Under the pieces are notes generated by a model, which saw only the letters and a program-made list of their open reading frames with translations, searched no databases and was not told where the DNA came from. This document shows, piece after piece, positions 1 to 8,999 of a stretch of DNA of 64,000 nucleotides (its first letter is position 1; every line of letters starts with the position of its first letter). The stretch comes from Pseudoflavonifractor sp. Lineage in GTDB: Bacteria > Bacteroidota > Bacteroidia > Bacteroidales > Muribaculaceae. Location of the stretch: contig JAMPAQ010000003.1 in assembly GCA_023667145.1 (NCBI GenBank), forward strand, positions 21,307 to 85,306, given 5' to 3'. Made by a program: the position numbers and the translations under genes.

Positions 1-1533
1 TCCGTCGGTGATGAGGGCGCACTCCTTACCGAGGTGCTTTGACTTGATGTAGCTCGTGGGGTAGAGCATTTCCTGCATACCGGGACCGCCCTTGGGTCCC
101 TCGTGGGTGATGACGACGACATCGCCTGACACCACCTCGTCGCGGAGTATGCCGTTGACAGCGTCTTCTTGGGACTCGTAGACCTTGGCCGGACCGCGGA
201 AATGGAATATGCTCTCATCGACACCGGCGGTCTTGACGACGCAGCCGTCAACGGCGATGTTGCCGCGCAAGACGGCGAGACCGCCGTCCTTGACATAAGC
301 ATGGTCAAAGTCGCGTATGCAGCCGTTGGCGCGGTCGGTGTCGAGTTTTTCGTAATATGTGGTCTGGGAGCCGAGTTTGAGATTCTTACGCTCGCCGGGG
401 GCGCTGAGCCACAGCACCTCGGCCTCGTTGCAGAAGTCCTTGCCGCCAATCGCGTAGCGGTCGATGGCCTGACGCAAGGTGAGTCCGTCGGCACGGTTGA
501 CCGAGGTGTCTATCAAGCCGTTGTCGGCGAGTATCTTCATGATGGAGAGGATGCCGCCGGCGCGGTTGACATCCTGGATGTGATACTTGGAGTTGGGGGC
601 TACCTTGCAGAGCACGGGGGTCTTGCGCGAGAGCGAGTCGATGTCGGCCATGGTGAAGTCGGCCTCGGCCTCGTGGGCCACGGCGAGCAGGTGGAGCACG
701 GTGTTGGTTGAGCCTCCCATGGCGATGTCGAGGGTCATGGCGTTGAGCATGGCCTGACGTGTGGCGATGTTGCGCGGCAGGACGCTCTCGTCGTCATCGT
801 TGTAGTATTTGTAGGTGTTCTCGACAATCTGGCGTGCAGCCTTGCGGAACAGCTCGGTGCGGTTGGTGTGGGTGGCGACTATGGTGCCGTTGCCGGGCAG
901 GGCGAGGCCGATGGCCTCGTTGAGAGAGTTCATCGAGTTGGCTGTGAACATGCCCGAGCATGAGCCACATGTGGGGCATCCGGCGCGTTCGAGCTTTGTG
1001 ACGGTCTCGTCTGACACCGAATCGTCGGCAGCGTCAATCATGACATCAATCAGGTCAAGCGGGCGGTCACCGAGACGACCGGCCTCCATGGGACCTCCCG
1101 AAACAAATATGGCGGGGATGTTGAGTCGCATGGCTGCCATGAGCATACCGGGTGTCACCTTGTCGCAGTTGGATATGCACACCATGGCGTCGGCCTTGTG
1201 GGCGTTGACCATATACTCGACCGAGTCGGCGATGAGGTCGCGCGAGGGGAGGGAGTAGAGCATACCGTCATGTCCCATGGCTATGCCGTCGTCGATGGCG
1301 ATGGTGTTGAACTCGGCGGCAAAGCATCCGAGACGTTCGATCTCCTCCTTGACCAGTTGGCCTATCTCGTGGAGATGGGTGTGTCCCGGTACAAACTGGG
1401 TGAATGAGTTGACGATGGCGATAATCGGTTTGCCGATTTGATCCTCTTTCATGCCATTGGCACGCCATAGGGCGCGTGCCCCGGCCATCCGTCGGCCTTG
1501 TGTGCTTGCCGCACTTCTCAGCGGTTTACTCAT
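1..1533 (-). CDS. ilvD: Dihydroxy-acid dehydratase, 3' end cut off by window edge
   Basis: Dehydrates dihydroxy-acids to 2-oxo acids, the third common step of isoleucine and valine synthesis, using a cytosolic Fe-S cluster. The 511 visible residues start [10 protein letters not shown] and include the family motifs [10 protein letters not shown] and [17 protein letters not shown], which carry the cluster cysteines, then [17 protein letters not shown] and [16 protein letters not shown]. The family is about 560-620 residues long, so roughly 100 C-terminal residues lie beyond base 1. The ATG at 1533 is the only start before the conserved [12 protein letters not shown] stretch. A consensus promoter, a small leader ORF and a long hairpin lie upstream, so expression is probably attenuated by branched-chain amino acids. 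Other ilv genes may follow outside the window. Confidence 0.97.
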   Translation of the reverse strand, partial: MSKPLRSAASTQGRRMAGARALWRANGMKEDQIGKPIIAIVNSFTQFVPGHTHLHEIGQLVKEEIERLGCFAAEFNTIAIDDGIAMGHDGMLYSLPSRDLIADSVEYMVNAHKADAMVCISNCDKVTPGMLMAAMRLNIPAIFVSGGPMEAGRLGDRPLDLIDVMIDAADDSVSDETVTKLERAGCPTCGSCSGMFTANSMNSLNEAIGLALPGNGTIVATHTNRTELFRKAARQIVENTYKYYNDDDESVLPRNIATRQAMLNAMTLDIAMGGSTNTVLHLLAVAHEAEADFTMADIDSLSRKTPVLCKVAPNSKYHIQDVNRAGGILSIMKILADNGLIDTSVNRADGLTLRQAIDRYAIGGKDFCNEAEVLWLSAPGERKNLKLGSQTTYYEKLDTDRANGCIRDFDHAYVKDGGLAVLRGNIAVDGCVVKTAGVDESIFHFRGPAKVYESQEDAVNGILRDEVVSGDVVVITHEGPKGGPGMQEMLYPTSYIKSKHLGKECALITDG

Positions 1534-1621
1534 GATTGCTGTCTTTTTATTGATATGTTATTCTATTGTCTTATATCTTTTGTCATCCTGTGGCCTCGCG
1601 TGAAGGCGGGGATAATAGTAG

Positions 1622-1717
1622 GATGCCTCCCAGTGACGCTTTGCGTGACGGGAGGCATCGGAGTATCTTATCTACATATTGTAATGACAGGTACAACTCA
1701 TCGACCCTCCCTCACGC
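1622..1717 (-). promoter_or_regulatory. Candidate ilv attenuator with mutually exclusive hairpins
   Basis: Reading the minus strand, three segments can pair in two ways. Segment 2 (1717 to 1706, GCGTGAGGGAGG) covers the stop codon of the leader ORF and is complementary, with one bulge, to segment 3 (1659 to 1643, GATGCCTCCCGTCACGC). Segment 3 also pairs perfectly over 10 bp (GATGCCTCCC with GGGAGGCATC) with segment 4 (1639 to 1622). Ribosome stalling in the leader could therefore decide which hairpin forms. No run of U follows the 3:4 hairpin, so classical intrinsic termination is not certain. Confidence 0.6.
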
Positions 1718-1795
1718 AATGACGGAGACGACCACGACCGATGTCGTTAGCATGGCAGTCTGTAGGGCGGGATGATGCAGATGTCTGATGTCCAT
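1712..1795 (-). CDS. Branched-chain leader peptide (27 aa)
   Basis: A small ORF runs from ATG at 1795 to TGA at 1712. It encodes MDIRHLHHPALQTAMLTTSV followed by VVVSVIA. The second half is dense in the products of the ilv pathway: four consecutive Val codons, then Ser-Val-Ile. It begins about 20 nt downstream of the predicted transcription start and its stop codon lies in the first arm of an alternative hairpin. This is the classical design of an amino-acid-sensing leader peptide. It is too short for family recognition; the call rests on composition, position and RNA pairing. Confidence 0.6.
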   Translation of the reverse strand: MDIRHLHHPALQTAMLTTSVVVVSVIA

Positions 1796-1820
1796 AATGC
1801 AGTAAAAGTCGTTTACGTTG

Positions 1821-1852
1821 CAAAATTATAGCATTTCCCGCTAAAAAACAAA
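1821..1852 (-). promoter_or_regulatory. Promoter of the ilvD leader
   Basis: On the minus strand TTTG (1852-1849) is followed after 20 bp by TAATTTTG (1828-1821), a perfect match to the Bacteroidetes -33/-7 consensus. Transcription should start near 1814, just before the leader peptide ATG at 1795, giving an untranslated leader of about 280 nt before ilvD. Confidence 0.7.
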
Positions 1853-1927
1853 TAAATGTTTTGTTTCGACCCTGATTTTTTATCAAATGGGGCCTTGACA
1901 TGCCTATGAGTCCGATTTTTTGACATG

Positions 1928-1963
1928 AAAAAGCCGTCTCCACACGTGGTGGGACGGCTTTTC
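1928..1963 (-). terminator. Rho-independent terminator after the OmpA-type gene
   Basis: A 10-bp perfect stem (AAAAGCCGTC with GACGGCTTTT) encloses a further CCAC/GTGG pairing. It lies about 40 bp after the stop codon at 2004 and has A and T runs on both sides, so it could work in either direction. Confidence 0.75.
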
Positions 1964-2003
1964 TTTAGGTCGGTATATCGTGCGTCAGTGGTGACGCGGT
2001 CGA

Positions 2004-3224
2004 TTACTCTGCCTCCTCGATGGTGACTGCGCGGTCGAGGGCTACGTACTTCTCGCCGAGGTCACAGAGGTTGCCATTGTTGATGGTAGTGATGAGCTGC
2101 TCGGCTGGAACACCGTTCTTGATGAGCTGCTTCTCAACACCGGCTGCACGGTTCTTGCGGAGACGGGTGTTGATCTGGTCGTTACCGGTGTAGTTGTCGG
2201 CCCAACCTGTGAGCACGTACTTCTGGTCGGGGGTGGTCTTCATGACCTCAGCGACAGCGCCGAGTACGTTGATGTCCTCGCGGGTGAGCTTGGAGACGTT
2301 GATGGGATAGTAGATTGTGGCAAGGGGAGCCTTCTCAACCACCTTTTCGACGGGACGCTCAAGGCAAGCCTTAAGCTGCTGCTCGAGCTCGGCAATCTTG
2401 GCGTCGGCTGCCTGAAGACGGGCGCGAAGTGCGTCGCAGTTCTCGGGCTCGGGGCAAACGGGAACGAGTGCGGGACTCCAGTCGGTCTTGTTGAACTTGT
2501 AGGTGAGGGCAAGGAATGCCTGGAGGTCAGTGGTTGTGCGGTTCCAGCTGTAGCCGTACTGGTCGGGGTGGCTGGTGCAACCGTTGTAGCGGATGTCGAG
2601 CGCGAGTGAGATGTGCTTGTTGAGGTTGAACTCGTTGATGATACCGGCACGTACACCGACAACGTTGTCGTGGATGTTGTGCCATCCGTCTACCTCAAGA
2701 CCATTTGCACCCTGCTTGTAGCTCTTGGCGTATGCCACGTAGCCACCTGCACCTGCATAGAGTATGGCGTTGTAAACGCGGCCGGGACGATAGCCACACC
2801 ACCAGTTGGTGAGGTTTAACATCACGTCAAATACCGGGCCGAGGTGATTGATTTTCTGCTTGTGCTTACCGGCTACCATGGGCTGGTCGAGCTCGATACC
2901 GTTGGCGTTGGAGATGTCAGAGAGACCCTTCATCTGATACCATGTAACACCGGCGCGGAGACCGATGATGGGCGAGAACCACTTTCCGACATAAAGCGAT
3001 GCGGCGGGAGCGAAACGGTCGCCTGCCTTGCGGTAGATATCATCAGGAGAGAAGTGTATGCCTACACCACCTTCACCGATGATAAACCAGTTGTCCTTGA
3101 AGCGGTTGAGGAGTATGCCTTGCGACGGATCCTCAACATAGGTCACTTCCTGAGCTTCCTGCGCCACGGCGCTCTGGATGCAAAGGAGAGCGAACAGCAA
3201 AGTGAAAAAAGAGATTTTTTTCAT
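2004..3224 (-). CDS. OmpA-family outer membrane protein
   Basis: Outer membrane protein of 406 residues. Residues 1-21 form a signal peptide ending SAVA-Q. Residues about 40-250 look like an outer membrane beta-barrel (alternating aromatic/polar strands, NWFIIGEGGVGIHFSP, closing in AFLALTYKF). A proline/cysteine segment and a short coiled coil (about 268-295, ARLQAADAKIAELEQQLKAC) follow. The C-terminal 110 residues are an OmpA/MotB-type peptidoglycan-binding domain (YPINVSKL, LTGWADNYTGNDQINTRLRKNRAAGV). It probably tethers the outer membrane to the cell wall. It appears monocistronic, with a terminator after it. Two cysteines (CPEPENC) in the linker could form a disulfide. Confidence 0.88.
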   Translation of the reverse strand: MKKISFFTLLFALLCIQSAVAQEAQEVTYVEDPSQGILLNRFKDNWFIIGEGGVGIHFSPDDIYRKAGDRFAPAASLYVGKWFSPIIGLRAGVTWYQMKGLSDISNANGIELDQPMVAGKHKQKINHLGPVFDVMLNLTNWWCGYRPGRVYNAILYAGAGGYVAYAKSYKQGANGLEVDGWHNIHDNVVGVRAGIINEFNLNKHISLALDIRYNGCTSHPDQYGYSWNRTTTDLQAFLALTYKFNKTDWSPALVPVCPEPENCDALRARLQAADAKIAELEQQLKACLERPVEKVVEKAPLATIYYPINVSKLTREDINVLGAVAEVMKTTPDQKYVLTGWADNYTGNDQINTRLRKNRAAGVEKQLIKNGVPAEQLITTINNGNLCDLGEKYVALDRAVTIEEAE

Positions 3225-3365
3225 AGACTTATATAAATAACTGTTGAAATTAAATTATTCAGCATATCATAATCGGCGCTAAGTTAATGCAAATTTTTTA
3301 ATATTGAGTTAAATATTGAGAAAATTTGAAATAAAACGCCAATTTCTCAGCCAAAGAGAATGATT

Positions 3366-5396
3366 TCAGCCATTTATGAGCTGCTTGACACAGGCAAGGA
3401 TGTTGTCGGTGGTGAAGCCGAACTTCTCGTCGAGCACTTTGTAGGGTGCCGATGCGCCGAAATGGTCAAGGCCGTATATCACGCCGTCACATCCCACGAC
3501 ACTGCGCAGCGTTGAGGGGAGTCCGGCGGTGAGGCCGAACACCTTTACCCCGCGAGTGATGATGGCATCGCGATAGGCAGCGGGCTGCATGTTGAACAAT
3601 CCGATTGAGGGTACGGAGACCACGCGGGCGGCGACACCCTCTTCCTTGAGCCGTGAGGCTACGTCGCAAAGCAGTGATACCTCGGAGCCGTTGCCCACGA
3701 GGATTACGTCGGGATTGGCGGCGTCGATGACGGTATAGCCTCCCTGACGGGTGCCGAGTGCGTCGGTGTAGCGGTCGCCGCTCTCCGAGGGCAGGTCGCT
3801 GACATCCTGACGCGACAGGATAAGCCCGGTCGGTGTCTTGTCGTTGTTCATCGCCATCTCCCATGCCACGGTCGTCTCGGCGCTGTCGGCGGGACGCAGC
3901 ACGAGCATCGAGGGGCGGCCGCTGTGGTTGCGCAGCTCCTCAAGCAGTCGTATCTGGGCCTCCTGCTCGACCGGCTCGTGGGTGGGACCGTCCTCGCCGA
4001 CGCGGAACGCGTCGTGGGTCCACACGTACTTGACGGGCAGCTCCATTAGCGCGGCCATGCGTATGGCGGGTTTCATATAGTCGGAGAAGACGAAGAACGT
4101 GCCACAGGCGGCGAGCATACCGCCGTGAAGCACGATGCCGTTCATTATCGAAGCCATCGTCAGCTCGGCCACGCCGGCGTGGAGAAATGCCCCGGTGAAG
4201 TCGCCGTGGGTGAGGGCTCCGGTCTTCTTGAGGAAAGCCTCGGTCTTGTCGGAGTTGGCGAGGTCGGCGCTCGACACGATCATATTCTTTATATATACGG
4301 CGAGCTCTGACAGCACGTTGGCTGACGCCGTGCGGGTGGCCACGTTGGCCTTATGGACTATCGACGCGTAGTTGATGAGGGGGAGACGGCCGGCGATGAA
4401 GTCGTCGAGCTGTGCGGCGAGTTCTGGATTGGCCTCGCGCCAGGCGGCCTCTTCGGCGCGGCGCTTCCTGACTATCTCAAGCAGCTCAGCGCGGCGGTCG
4501 GCATAGAGGCGGGCAACGTCGTCGCGTATCACCCAGGGATCGTTGGGGTCGCCGCCGAGGTTCTCGACGGTCTTCTCGTAGCTCGCGCCGCTCTTGGAGA
4601 GTGGCTGACCATGGGTTGAGCATTGTCCCTCAAAGCACGAGCCGTCGGCCTTTACTACGCCGCGTCCCATGACGGTATTGCCTATGATAAGGGTAGGGCG
4701 TTCCTTCTCGTCGATGGCGAGTTGGAGAGCGTCGGATATTTCCTTGGGGTCGTTGCCGTTGATCTCGATGACGTTCCAGTGCCATGCGCGGTACTTGGCG
4801 GCTGTATCCTCGTCGGTGACAGCATCGACATCGGTCGACAGCTGCACCTTGTTGCTGTCAAAAAACATGATGAGGTTGCTCAACCCGAGGTAACCGGCGA
4901 TGCGCCCGGCACCCTGTGAGATTTCCTCCTGTATGCCTCCGTCAGAGATGAAAGCGTAGGTCTTATGCTCAATCCACTTTCCGAATCTCGCTGCAAAGAA
5001 ACGCTCGGCGATGGCGGCACCGACAGCCATGGCGTGTCCCTGGCCGAGGGGGCCTGAGGTGTTCTCGATGCCACGGTCGACATCGAGCTCCGGGTGGCCG
5101 GGGGTCACGCTACCCCACTGGCGGAAGTCGCGCAGCTCGGCGAGCGAGTATTTGCCGGTGAGGGCGAGGACGCTGTAGAGCATCGGCGACATGTGGCCCG
5201 GATCGAGGAAGAAGCGGTCGCGGGCAATCCACCTCGGGTCGTCGGGGTCGGTGATGAGATATTTGGAGTAGAGTACGTTGACAAAGTCGGCTCCGCCCAT
5301 GGCGCCGCCGGGATGTCCTGACTTGGCCTTCTCGACCATTGCGGCAGCGAGAACGCGAATGTTGTCGGCTGCTCTATCAAGTACTTTTGTGTCCAT
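3366..5396 (-). CDS. tkt: Transketolase
   Basis: Thiamine-diphosphate enzyme that moves two-carbon ketol units between sugar phosphates in the non-oxidative pentose phosphate pathway. The 676 residues match the family length. The N-terminal [13 protein letters not shown] contains the active-site His28. The diphosphate site appears as SDGGIQEE followed by [10 protein letters not shown]. The pyrimidine domain has [15 protein letters not shown], and the sugar-binding His/Asp pair lies in [20 protein letters not shown]. The start at 5396 leaves a 38-nt leader from a consensus promoter. It is probably transcribed alone, since the neighbouring OmpA-type gene is separated by 141 bp of AT-rich DNA. 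Confidence 0.97.
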   Translation of the reverse strand: MDTKVLDRAADNIRVLAAAMVEKAKSGHPGGAMGGADFVNVLYSKYLITDPDDPRWIARDRFFLDPGHMSPMLYSVLALTGKYSLAELRDFRQWGSVTPGHPELDVDRGIENTSGPLGQGHAMAVGAAIAERFFAARFGKWIEHKTYAFISDGGIQEEISQGAGRIAGYLGLSNLIMFFDSNKVQLSTDVDAVTDEDTAAKYRAWHWNVIEINGNDPKEISDALQLAIDEKERPTLIIGNTVMGRGVVKADGSCFEGQCSTHGQPLSKSGASYEKTVENLGGDPNDPWVIRDDVARLYADRRAELLEIVRKRRAEEAAWREANPELAAQLDDFIAGRLPLINYASIVHKANVATRTASANVLSELAVYIKNMIVSSADLANSDKTEAFLKKTGALTHGDFTGAFLHAGVAELTMASIMNGIVLHGGMLAACGTFFVFSDYMKPAIRMAALMELPVKYVWTHDAFRVGEDGPTHEPVEQEAQIRLLEELRNHSGRPSMLVLRPADSAETTVAWEMAMNNDKTPTGLILSRQDVSDLPSESGDRYTDALGTRQGGYTVIDAANPDVILVGNGSEVSLLCDVASRLKEEGVAARVVSVPSIGLFNMQPAAYRDAIITRGVKVFGLTAGLPSTLRSVVGCDGVIYGLDHFGASAPYKVLDEKFGFTTDNILACVKQLING

Positions 5397-5440
5397 CGTA
5401 AAGTGTTAATATATGAGTAGTGTGGTTTAACTATTAGCCG

Positions 5441-5472
5441 CAAAATTACAAATAACGTTTCATTTCAACAAA
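5441..5472 (-). promoter_or_regulatory. Promoter of transketolase
   Basis: Minus-strand TTTG (5472-5469), 20 bp, then TAATTTTG (5448-5441). This is a perfect -33/-7 pair with the same spacing as the ilvD promoter. The predicted start is near 5434. Confidence 0.7.
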
Positions 5473-5542
5473 TTTGACCTTTGAAAACTTGGCAAAGTGT
5501 AAAAATATACAATTTTTGCCTGTCACGGCGCATGGCATGAAG

Positions 5543-5577
5543 AAAGGCGGCGATTCCGTTGCCAGAACGCCGCCTTT
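5543..5577 (-). terminator. Terminator after the sugar MFS gene
   Basis: Perfect 10-bp stem (AAAGGCGGCG with CGCCGCCTTT) about 45 bp past the stop at 5621, followed on the minus strand by CTTC. Confidence 0.75.
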
Positions 5578-5620
5578 GTTATCGGTCGCGGTCACCCGCC
5601 GGGCGGGTGATGTCGAGGGG

Positions 5621-6979
5621 TCAGATGGAGTCGGGGATGCGTGTCTCGTCGTCCTCGGTGACGGGTATGTCGGTGTTGACGTTGCGGCATCCGGCCACGC
5701 CGTAGAACAGCAGGTAGACCAGCATGGCGACAACGAGCCAATAGGAGGTCATGTATCCGGCGGCACCGGCGATGGCGTTCTGTATCAGCGGCATCACACC
5801 ACCGCCGACAACCATCATCATGAAGATGCCCGATGCCTGGGCGGTGTACTTGCCAAGACCCTCGACGGCGAGGTTGAAGATGCCACCCCACATCACCGAG
5901 GTGCAGAGGCCGCAGAGCACGAAGAACAGGGCTTTCATAGGCACGAGCGCCATGGTGAAGCCATCCTCGACGCTGTAGGCTGGCATCGACATGCGTATGT
6001 CACCGGGCATGAATATGCCGGCGATGACGAGCAGTATGGCTATGGTCGACATAAAGATGAGCTGGGCGCGGCTCGATATTGAGCCGGAGATGAAGCTGGA
6101 GCAGATGCGGCCTACGAGCATGAGCAGCCAGTAGACGGCGGCAACGGCCCCTGCCACGGCGGTAGCGTTCTCGGTGATGCCCGACACGGCGCTGTCAGAG
6201 AGGTAGAAGATGAGCATACCGGGTATGCCGACCTCGGTGCCGACGTAGAAGAAGATGCCTATGACACCAAGCACCGTGTGGCGGAAGCTCCACGGGCTGT
6301 GGGGCTGCTTGGCCTTGACGGCGCTGCTGTTGGTGTGGGGTTCGGGGATGGTGACAAACGAGATGATGACAAATGCCAGCACAAACACCGCCATGGCGAT
6401 GAAGAGCAGCGGGGTGACATCACTCATGGCTGTGCGGTCGGTGACGGTGCCTATGAGCATACCGACAAAGAGCGGGGTCAGCGTCCCGGCAAGCGAGTTG
6501 AGCGAGCCGCCTGCCTGAAGCAGCTGGTTGCCCTTGTTGCCGCCGCCGCCAAGCATGTTGAGCATCGGGTTGACAACGGTGTTGAGCATACATACGCAAA
6601 AACCGCCGACAAACGCGCCAAGCAGGTAGATGATGAAGTTGAGCATCACGGGCTGTCCACCAACATAGAATATCTCGGTGTCGGCGCCGAAGAGGCTTGA
6701 GAGGTATTGCAGGAGCAGTCCGGCAAAGCCCACGGCCATGGCCAGCAGGGCTGTCTTCTTGTAGCCGATCTTCACGAGCAGGTTGCCGGCCGGGATGCCC
6801 ATGAACAGGTAGGCAAGAAAGTTCATCATGTTGCCCATCATGCCCGACCAGTCATACTGGTTTTTCCAGATGGTGCCGATGGGGGCGGCGAGGTTGGTCA
6901 CAAAGGAAATCATGGCAAATAGGAAGAACATCGCGATAATCGCGACGAGATTGCCACCGGTCTTGTTGTCAGTTTTCAT
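5621..6979 (-). CDS. FucP-like sugar MFS transporter
   Basis: Integral inner membrane protein of 452 residues with about 12 hydrophobic segments. It resembles the fucose/glucose-galactose proton symporter branch of the major facilitator superfamily: an N-terminal LVAIIAMFFLFAMISFVTNL, GIPAGNLLVKIGYKK in the loop after helix 2, and GAFVGGFCVCMLNTVVNPML in the middle of the N-half. It probably imports a hexose or fucose with protons; the substrate cannot be read from sequence. It is flanked by a terminator and by a 96-bp gap to yggS, so it is likely a single-gene unit. Sugar entering here could feed the adjacent transketolase, but that link is only positional. Confidence 0.85.
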   Translation of the reverse strand: MKTDNKTGGNLVAIIAMFFLFAMISFVTNLAAPIGTIWKNQYDWSGMMGNMMNFLAYLFMGIPAGNLLVKIGYKKTALLAMAVGFAGLLLQYLSSLFGADTEIFYVGGQPVMLNFIIYLLGAFVGGFCVCMLNTVVNPMLNMLGGGGNKGNQLLQAGGSLNSLAGTLTPLFVGMLIGTVTDRTAMSDVTPLLFIAMAVFVLAFVIISFVTIPEPHTNSSAVKAKQPHSPWSFRHTVLGVIGIFFYVGTEVGIPGMLIFYLSDSAVSGITENATAVAGAVAAVYWLLMLVGRICSSFISGSISSRAQLIFMSTIAILLVIAGIFMPGDIRMSMPAYSVEDGFTMALVPMKALFFVLCGLCTSVMWGGIFNLAVEGLGKYTAQASGIFMMMVVGGGVMPLIQNAIAGAAGYMTSYWLVVAMLVYLLFYGVAGCRNVNTDIPVTEDDETRIPDSI

Positions 6980-7075
6980 TGTCAGGTTAATGTTAAGATG
7001 TTAAGTTACTTGGGTTATGCTGTATACATTTTACAATTAAGAGGTGGTGTCGCCCCTCCGGGGGACGCTTCTGTG

Positions 7076-7747
7076 TCAATACTCGCGTTCGCCGAATATC
7101 GAGGTGCCGACCCTCACCATGGTAGAGCCGTTGGCGACGGCGAGGAGGTAGTCGTGGCTCATGCCGGTCGAGATCGTGTCAAACCGGCTGTTGCCGCTCA
7201 TGGGACCCTCGCGCAGACGGTCAAACAGGGTCTTTACCTCGGCAAAGTCGGCGGCTACACGCTCCATGTCGTCGGTGTTGGAGGCCATGCCCATCACGCC
7301 TCTGATCTCGGCTCCCTGCAACCCGTCGAGCGCTCCTGACGATGCCAGCGAGAGCAGTTCGTCGGGGGTGAAGCCGTACTTGGTCTCCTCCCGCGCCACG
7401 TGGACTTGGAACAGCACGCCGACGCGCCGGCCCTCGCGCACGGCCTCGGAGTCGATGGCGCGGAGCAGCCTGTCGGAGTCAACGCTGTGTATCAGCGAGA
7501 CGTGGGGGACGACCTGACGCACCTTGTTGGTCTGGAGGTGGCCTATGAAGTGCCACTCGATGTCGGCGGGGAGGGCGGCGGCCTTGGCCGTCAGCTCCTG
7601 GGCTCGGCTCTCGCCAAATATGCGCTGGCCACCGCCGTATGCGTCCATAAGACTCTCGACGGGGTGGAACTTTGACACGGCCACCAGTTTCACGCCCTCG
7701 GGGAGCGTGGCCTTGATGGCTGCTATGCGGTTGGCTATGATACCCAT
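7076..7747 (-). CDS. YggS-family PLP-binding protein
   Basis: Pyridoxal-phosphate homeostasis protein (PLPBP/YggS/PROSC family), 223 residues, close to family length. VAVSKFHP carries the PLP lysine (Lys26). GESRAQEL, WHFIGHLQTNK, IHSVDS and GVMGMAS follow in the usual order, ending in STGMSHDYLLAVANGSTMVRVGTSIFG. I chose the ATG at 7747 because the family begins a few residues before the first helix. The longer reading from 7801 would add a Pro-rich tail and overlap the stop of the preceding gene. It lies 25 bp downstream of the DUF4494 gene and is probably cotranscribed with it. Confidence 0.93.
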   Translation of the reverse strand: MGIIANRIAAIKATLPEGVKLVAVSKFHPVESLMDAYGGGQRIFGESRAQELTAKAAALPADIEWHFIGHLQTNKVRQVVPHVSLIHSVDSDRLLRAIDSEAVREGRRVGVLFQVHVAREETKYGFTPDELLSLASSGALDGLQGAEIRGVMGMASNTDDMERVAADFAEVKTLFDRLREGPMSGNSRFDTISTGMSHDYLLAVANGSTMVRVGTSIFGEREY

Positions 7748-7772
7748 TGCGGTGTCGGCGGGAGGGTGGGGG

Positions 7773-8225
7773 TTATTGCTCGTTGGGCTTGGGGGCCTCA
7801 AGTTTCACCTTATATACGTCCATGATGGGGGTTTCGGTGATGGAGACTATCTCAAAGTCGGCCATCGTGCCTTTCATCCCCTCCATAAACGCGTCGAGCG
7901 CGCCCTTGAAGTCGGGGGCGGCGACGAGGATTAGCGTGGAGGTCTTTTTCTCGACTGCGGTCTTCTCGTCGATGGTTATGAACGCCACCTTGACGAGGTA
8001 CCACTTGTCGGCCGAGTCGTCCCAGAATATCTCGGAAATCTTGGTGCGCTTGACAGCCGAGACAGAGAAGTCGCCCGAGATAAACGGGGTCACCTCCTCT
8101 ATGATGCGTGCCTCGGCCTCGGTAAACGACAGCGCGTCGACGAGGTAGGGCTCGTTTACTTTTTTCTGAAGGCCATTTTCCATCATCTTGGTATAGGCCA
8201 CCTTACATTCAAACCAATTAGCCAT
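7773..8225 (-). CDS. DUF4494 protein
   Basis: Soluble protein of 150 residues that matches what I know of DUF4494, a Bacteroidetes-specific family of unknown function. It begins MANWFECKVAYTKMMENG and continues with EPYLVDALSFTEAEARI, KWYLVKVAFITIDEKT and a charged C-terminus. The start at 8225 fits family length; a longer frame from 8291 would extend into the promoter. No signal peptide or membrane segment is visible. It is the first gene of a likely operon with yggS, a pairing that recurs in Bacteroidetes as far as I recall. Confidence 0.85.
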   Translation of the reverse strand: MANWFECKVAYTKMMENGLQKKVNEPYLVDALSFTEAEARIIEEVTPFISGDFSVSAVKRTKISEIFWDDSADKWYLVKVAFITIDEKTAVEKKTSTLILVAAPDFKGALDAFMEGMKGTMADFEIVSITETPIMDVYKVKLEAPKPNEQ

Positions 8226-8288
8226 CGGTATATCGTGTTTTATGTTTACAATCAGTGTCAGGGCGGGGCGTATGCCCGCTTGCAACCA

Positions 8289-8323
8289 CAAAGATAATGC
8301 AAAAATGGTAACGTGCTAACAAA
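8289..8323 (-). promoter_or_regulatory. Promoter of the DUF4494-yggS unit
   Basis: Minus-strand TTTG (8323-8320) and TATCTTTG (8296-8289), 23 bp apart. The -7 element is a perfect consensus; the spacing is slightly long. Predicted start near 8282, giving a leader of about 57 nt. Confidence 0.5.
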
Positions 8324-8338
8324 AATAGGAGATAAAAA

Positions 8339-8370
8339 ACGGAGTGTCCCGACCGGGACGCTCCGTTTTA
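8339..8370 (-). terminator. Terminator of the first susCD operon
   Basis: Hairpin ACGGAG-TGTCCC-GACC-GGGACG-CTCCGT followed, in the plus reading, by TTTTAG. On the minus strand it is preceded by AAAAC and followed by TTTTTTATC, so it can terminate transcription arriving from the lipoprotein gene at 8430. Confidence 0.7.
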
Positions 8371-8429
8371 GTTAGATTAGAGGTCATTCACAATAGTTGA
8401 TAAACAACCTCTAACATGTGGACTGCTGA

Positions 8430-8957
8430 CTACTCCGTGCCGTTGTTGAAGCCCGTGCGGCGGTAGCCCGACACGCGGTAGCTGTCAAAGCCGTAGTTGG
8501 CGGGATTGTCATCGTCGCTGAAGGAGACGTAATACTCAATCTTGTCAGCGGGGTAGCCGTGGGGCGAGGTTGCACCGTTGATGGTGACCTTGCCATCGCG
8601 TATGGTGACGGTGCACTCGCCGGGGTTGTAGTCGGCGCTCTGGTTGTCACCGCTGCCGCTGAATGTCAGTGCGCTGCAATTGGCGTTGACCTTGACCTTG
8701 TAGGACCAGAACAGTCCGAGGTCATCGACATAGATGGCGTCGGAGGTGTTGGCTGCCGTATTGTAGGTGATCTGCTGCACTGTACCGAGACCAAACGGAT
8801 CCTCGATGACCACATTGCCGTCGGCATCCACCGCGTCGATGTTGACAAGCCATTCACCGGCGAGCGCCACGGTAGCGGTGTCGCCAATCTCCTCCTTCTC
8901 ACACGATGTGGCGGTGAGGCAGAGTGCTGCTAAGGTTGCATATATAAACTTTTTCAT
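8430..8957 (-). CDS. Small surface lipoprotein at the end of the susCD operon
   Basis: A 175-residue secreted lipoprotein. The signal peptide ends LTATSC-EKEE; an acidic stretch after Cys19 is typical of Bacteroidetes surface-exported lipoproteins. The remainder is rich in beta strands (GEWLVNIDAVDADGN, ITYNTAANTSDAIYVDDLG, CTVTIRDGKVTINGA) and could belong to the Lipid_bd-like lipocalin-type proteins found beside SusCD pairs, but I am not sure. It is the last gene of the operon susC-susD-DUF5012-this gene, 42 bp after the stop of its neighbour. It is probably an accessory ligand-binding protein. Confidence 0.7.
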   Translation of the reverse strand: MKKFIYATLAALCLTATSCEKEEIGDTATVALAGEWLVNIDAVDADGNVVIEDPFGLGTVQQITYNTAANTSDAIYVDDLGLFWSYKVKVNANCSALTFSGSGDNQSADYNPGECTVTIRDGKVTINGATSPHGYPADKIEYYVSFSDDDNPANYGFDSYRVSGYRRTGFNNGTE

Positions 8958-8999
8958 TGTCTTGTAATTGGGTGTTAAATGATTATCGGGACGCTTGGG

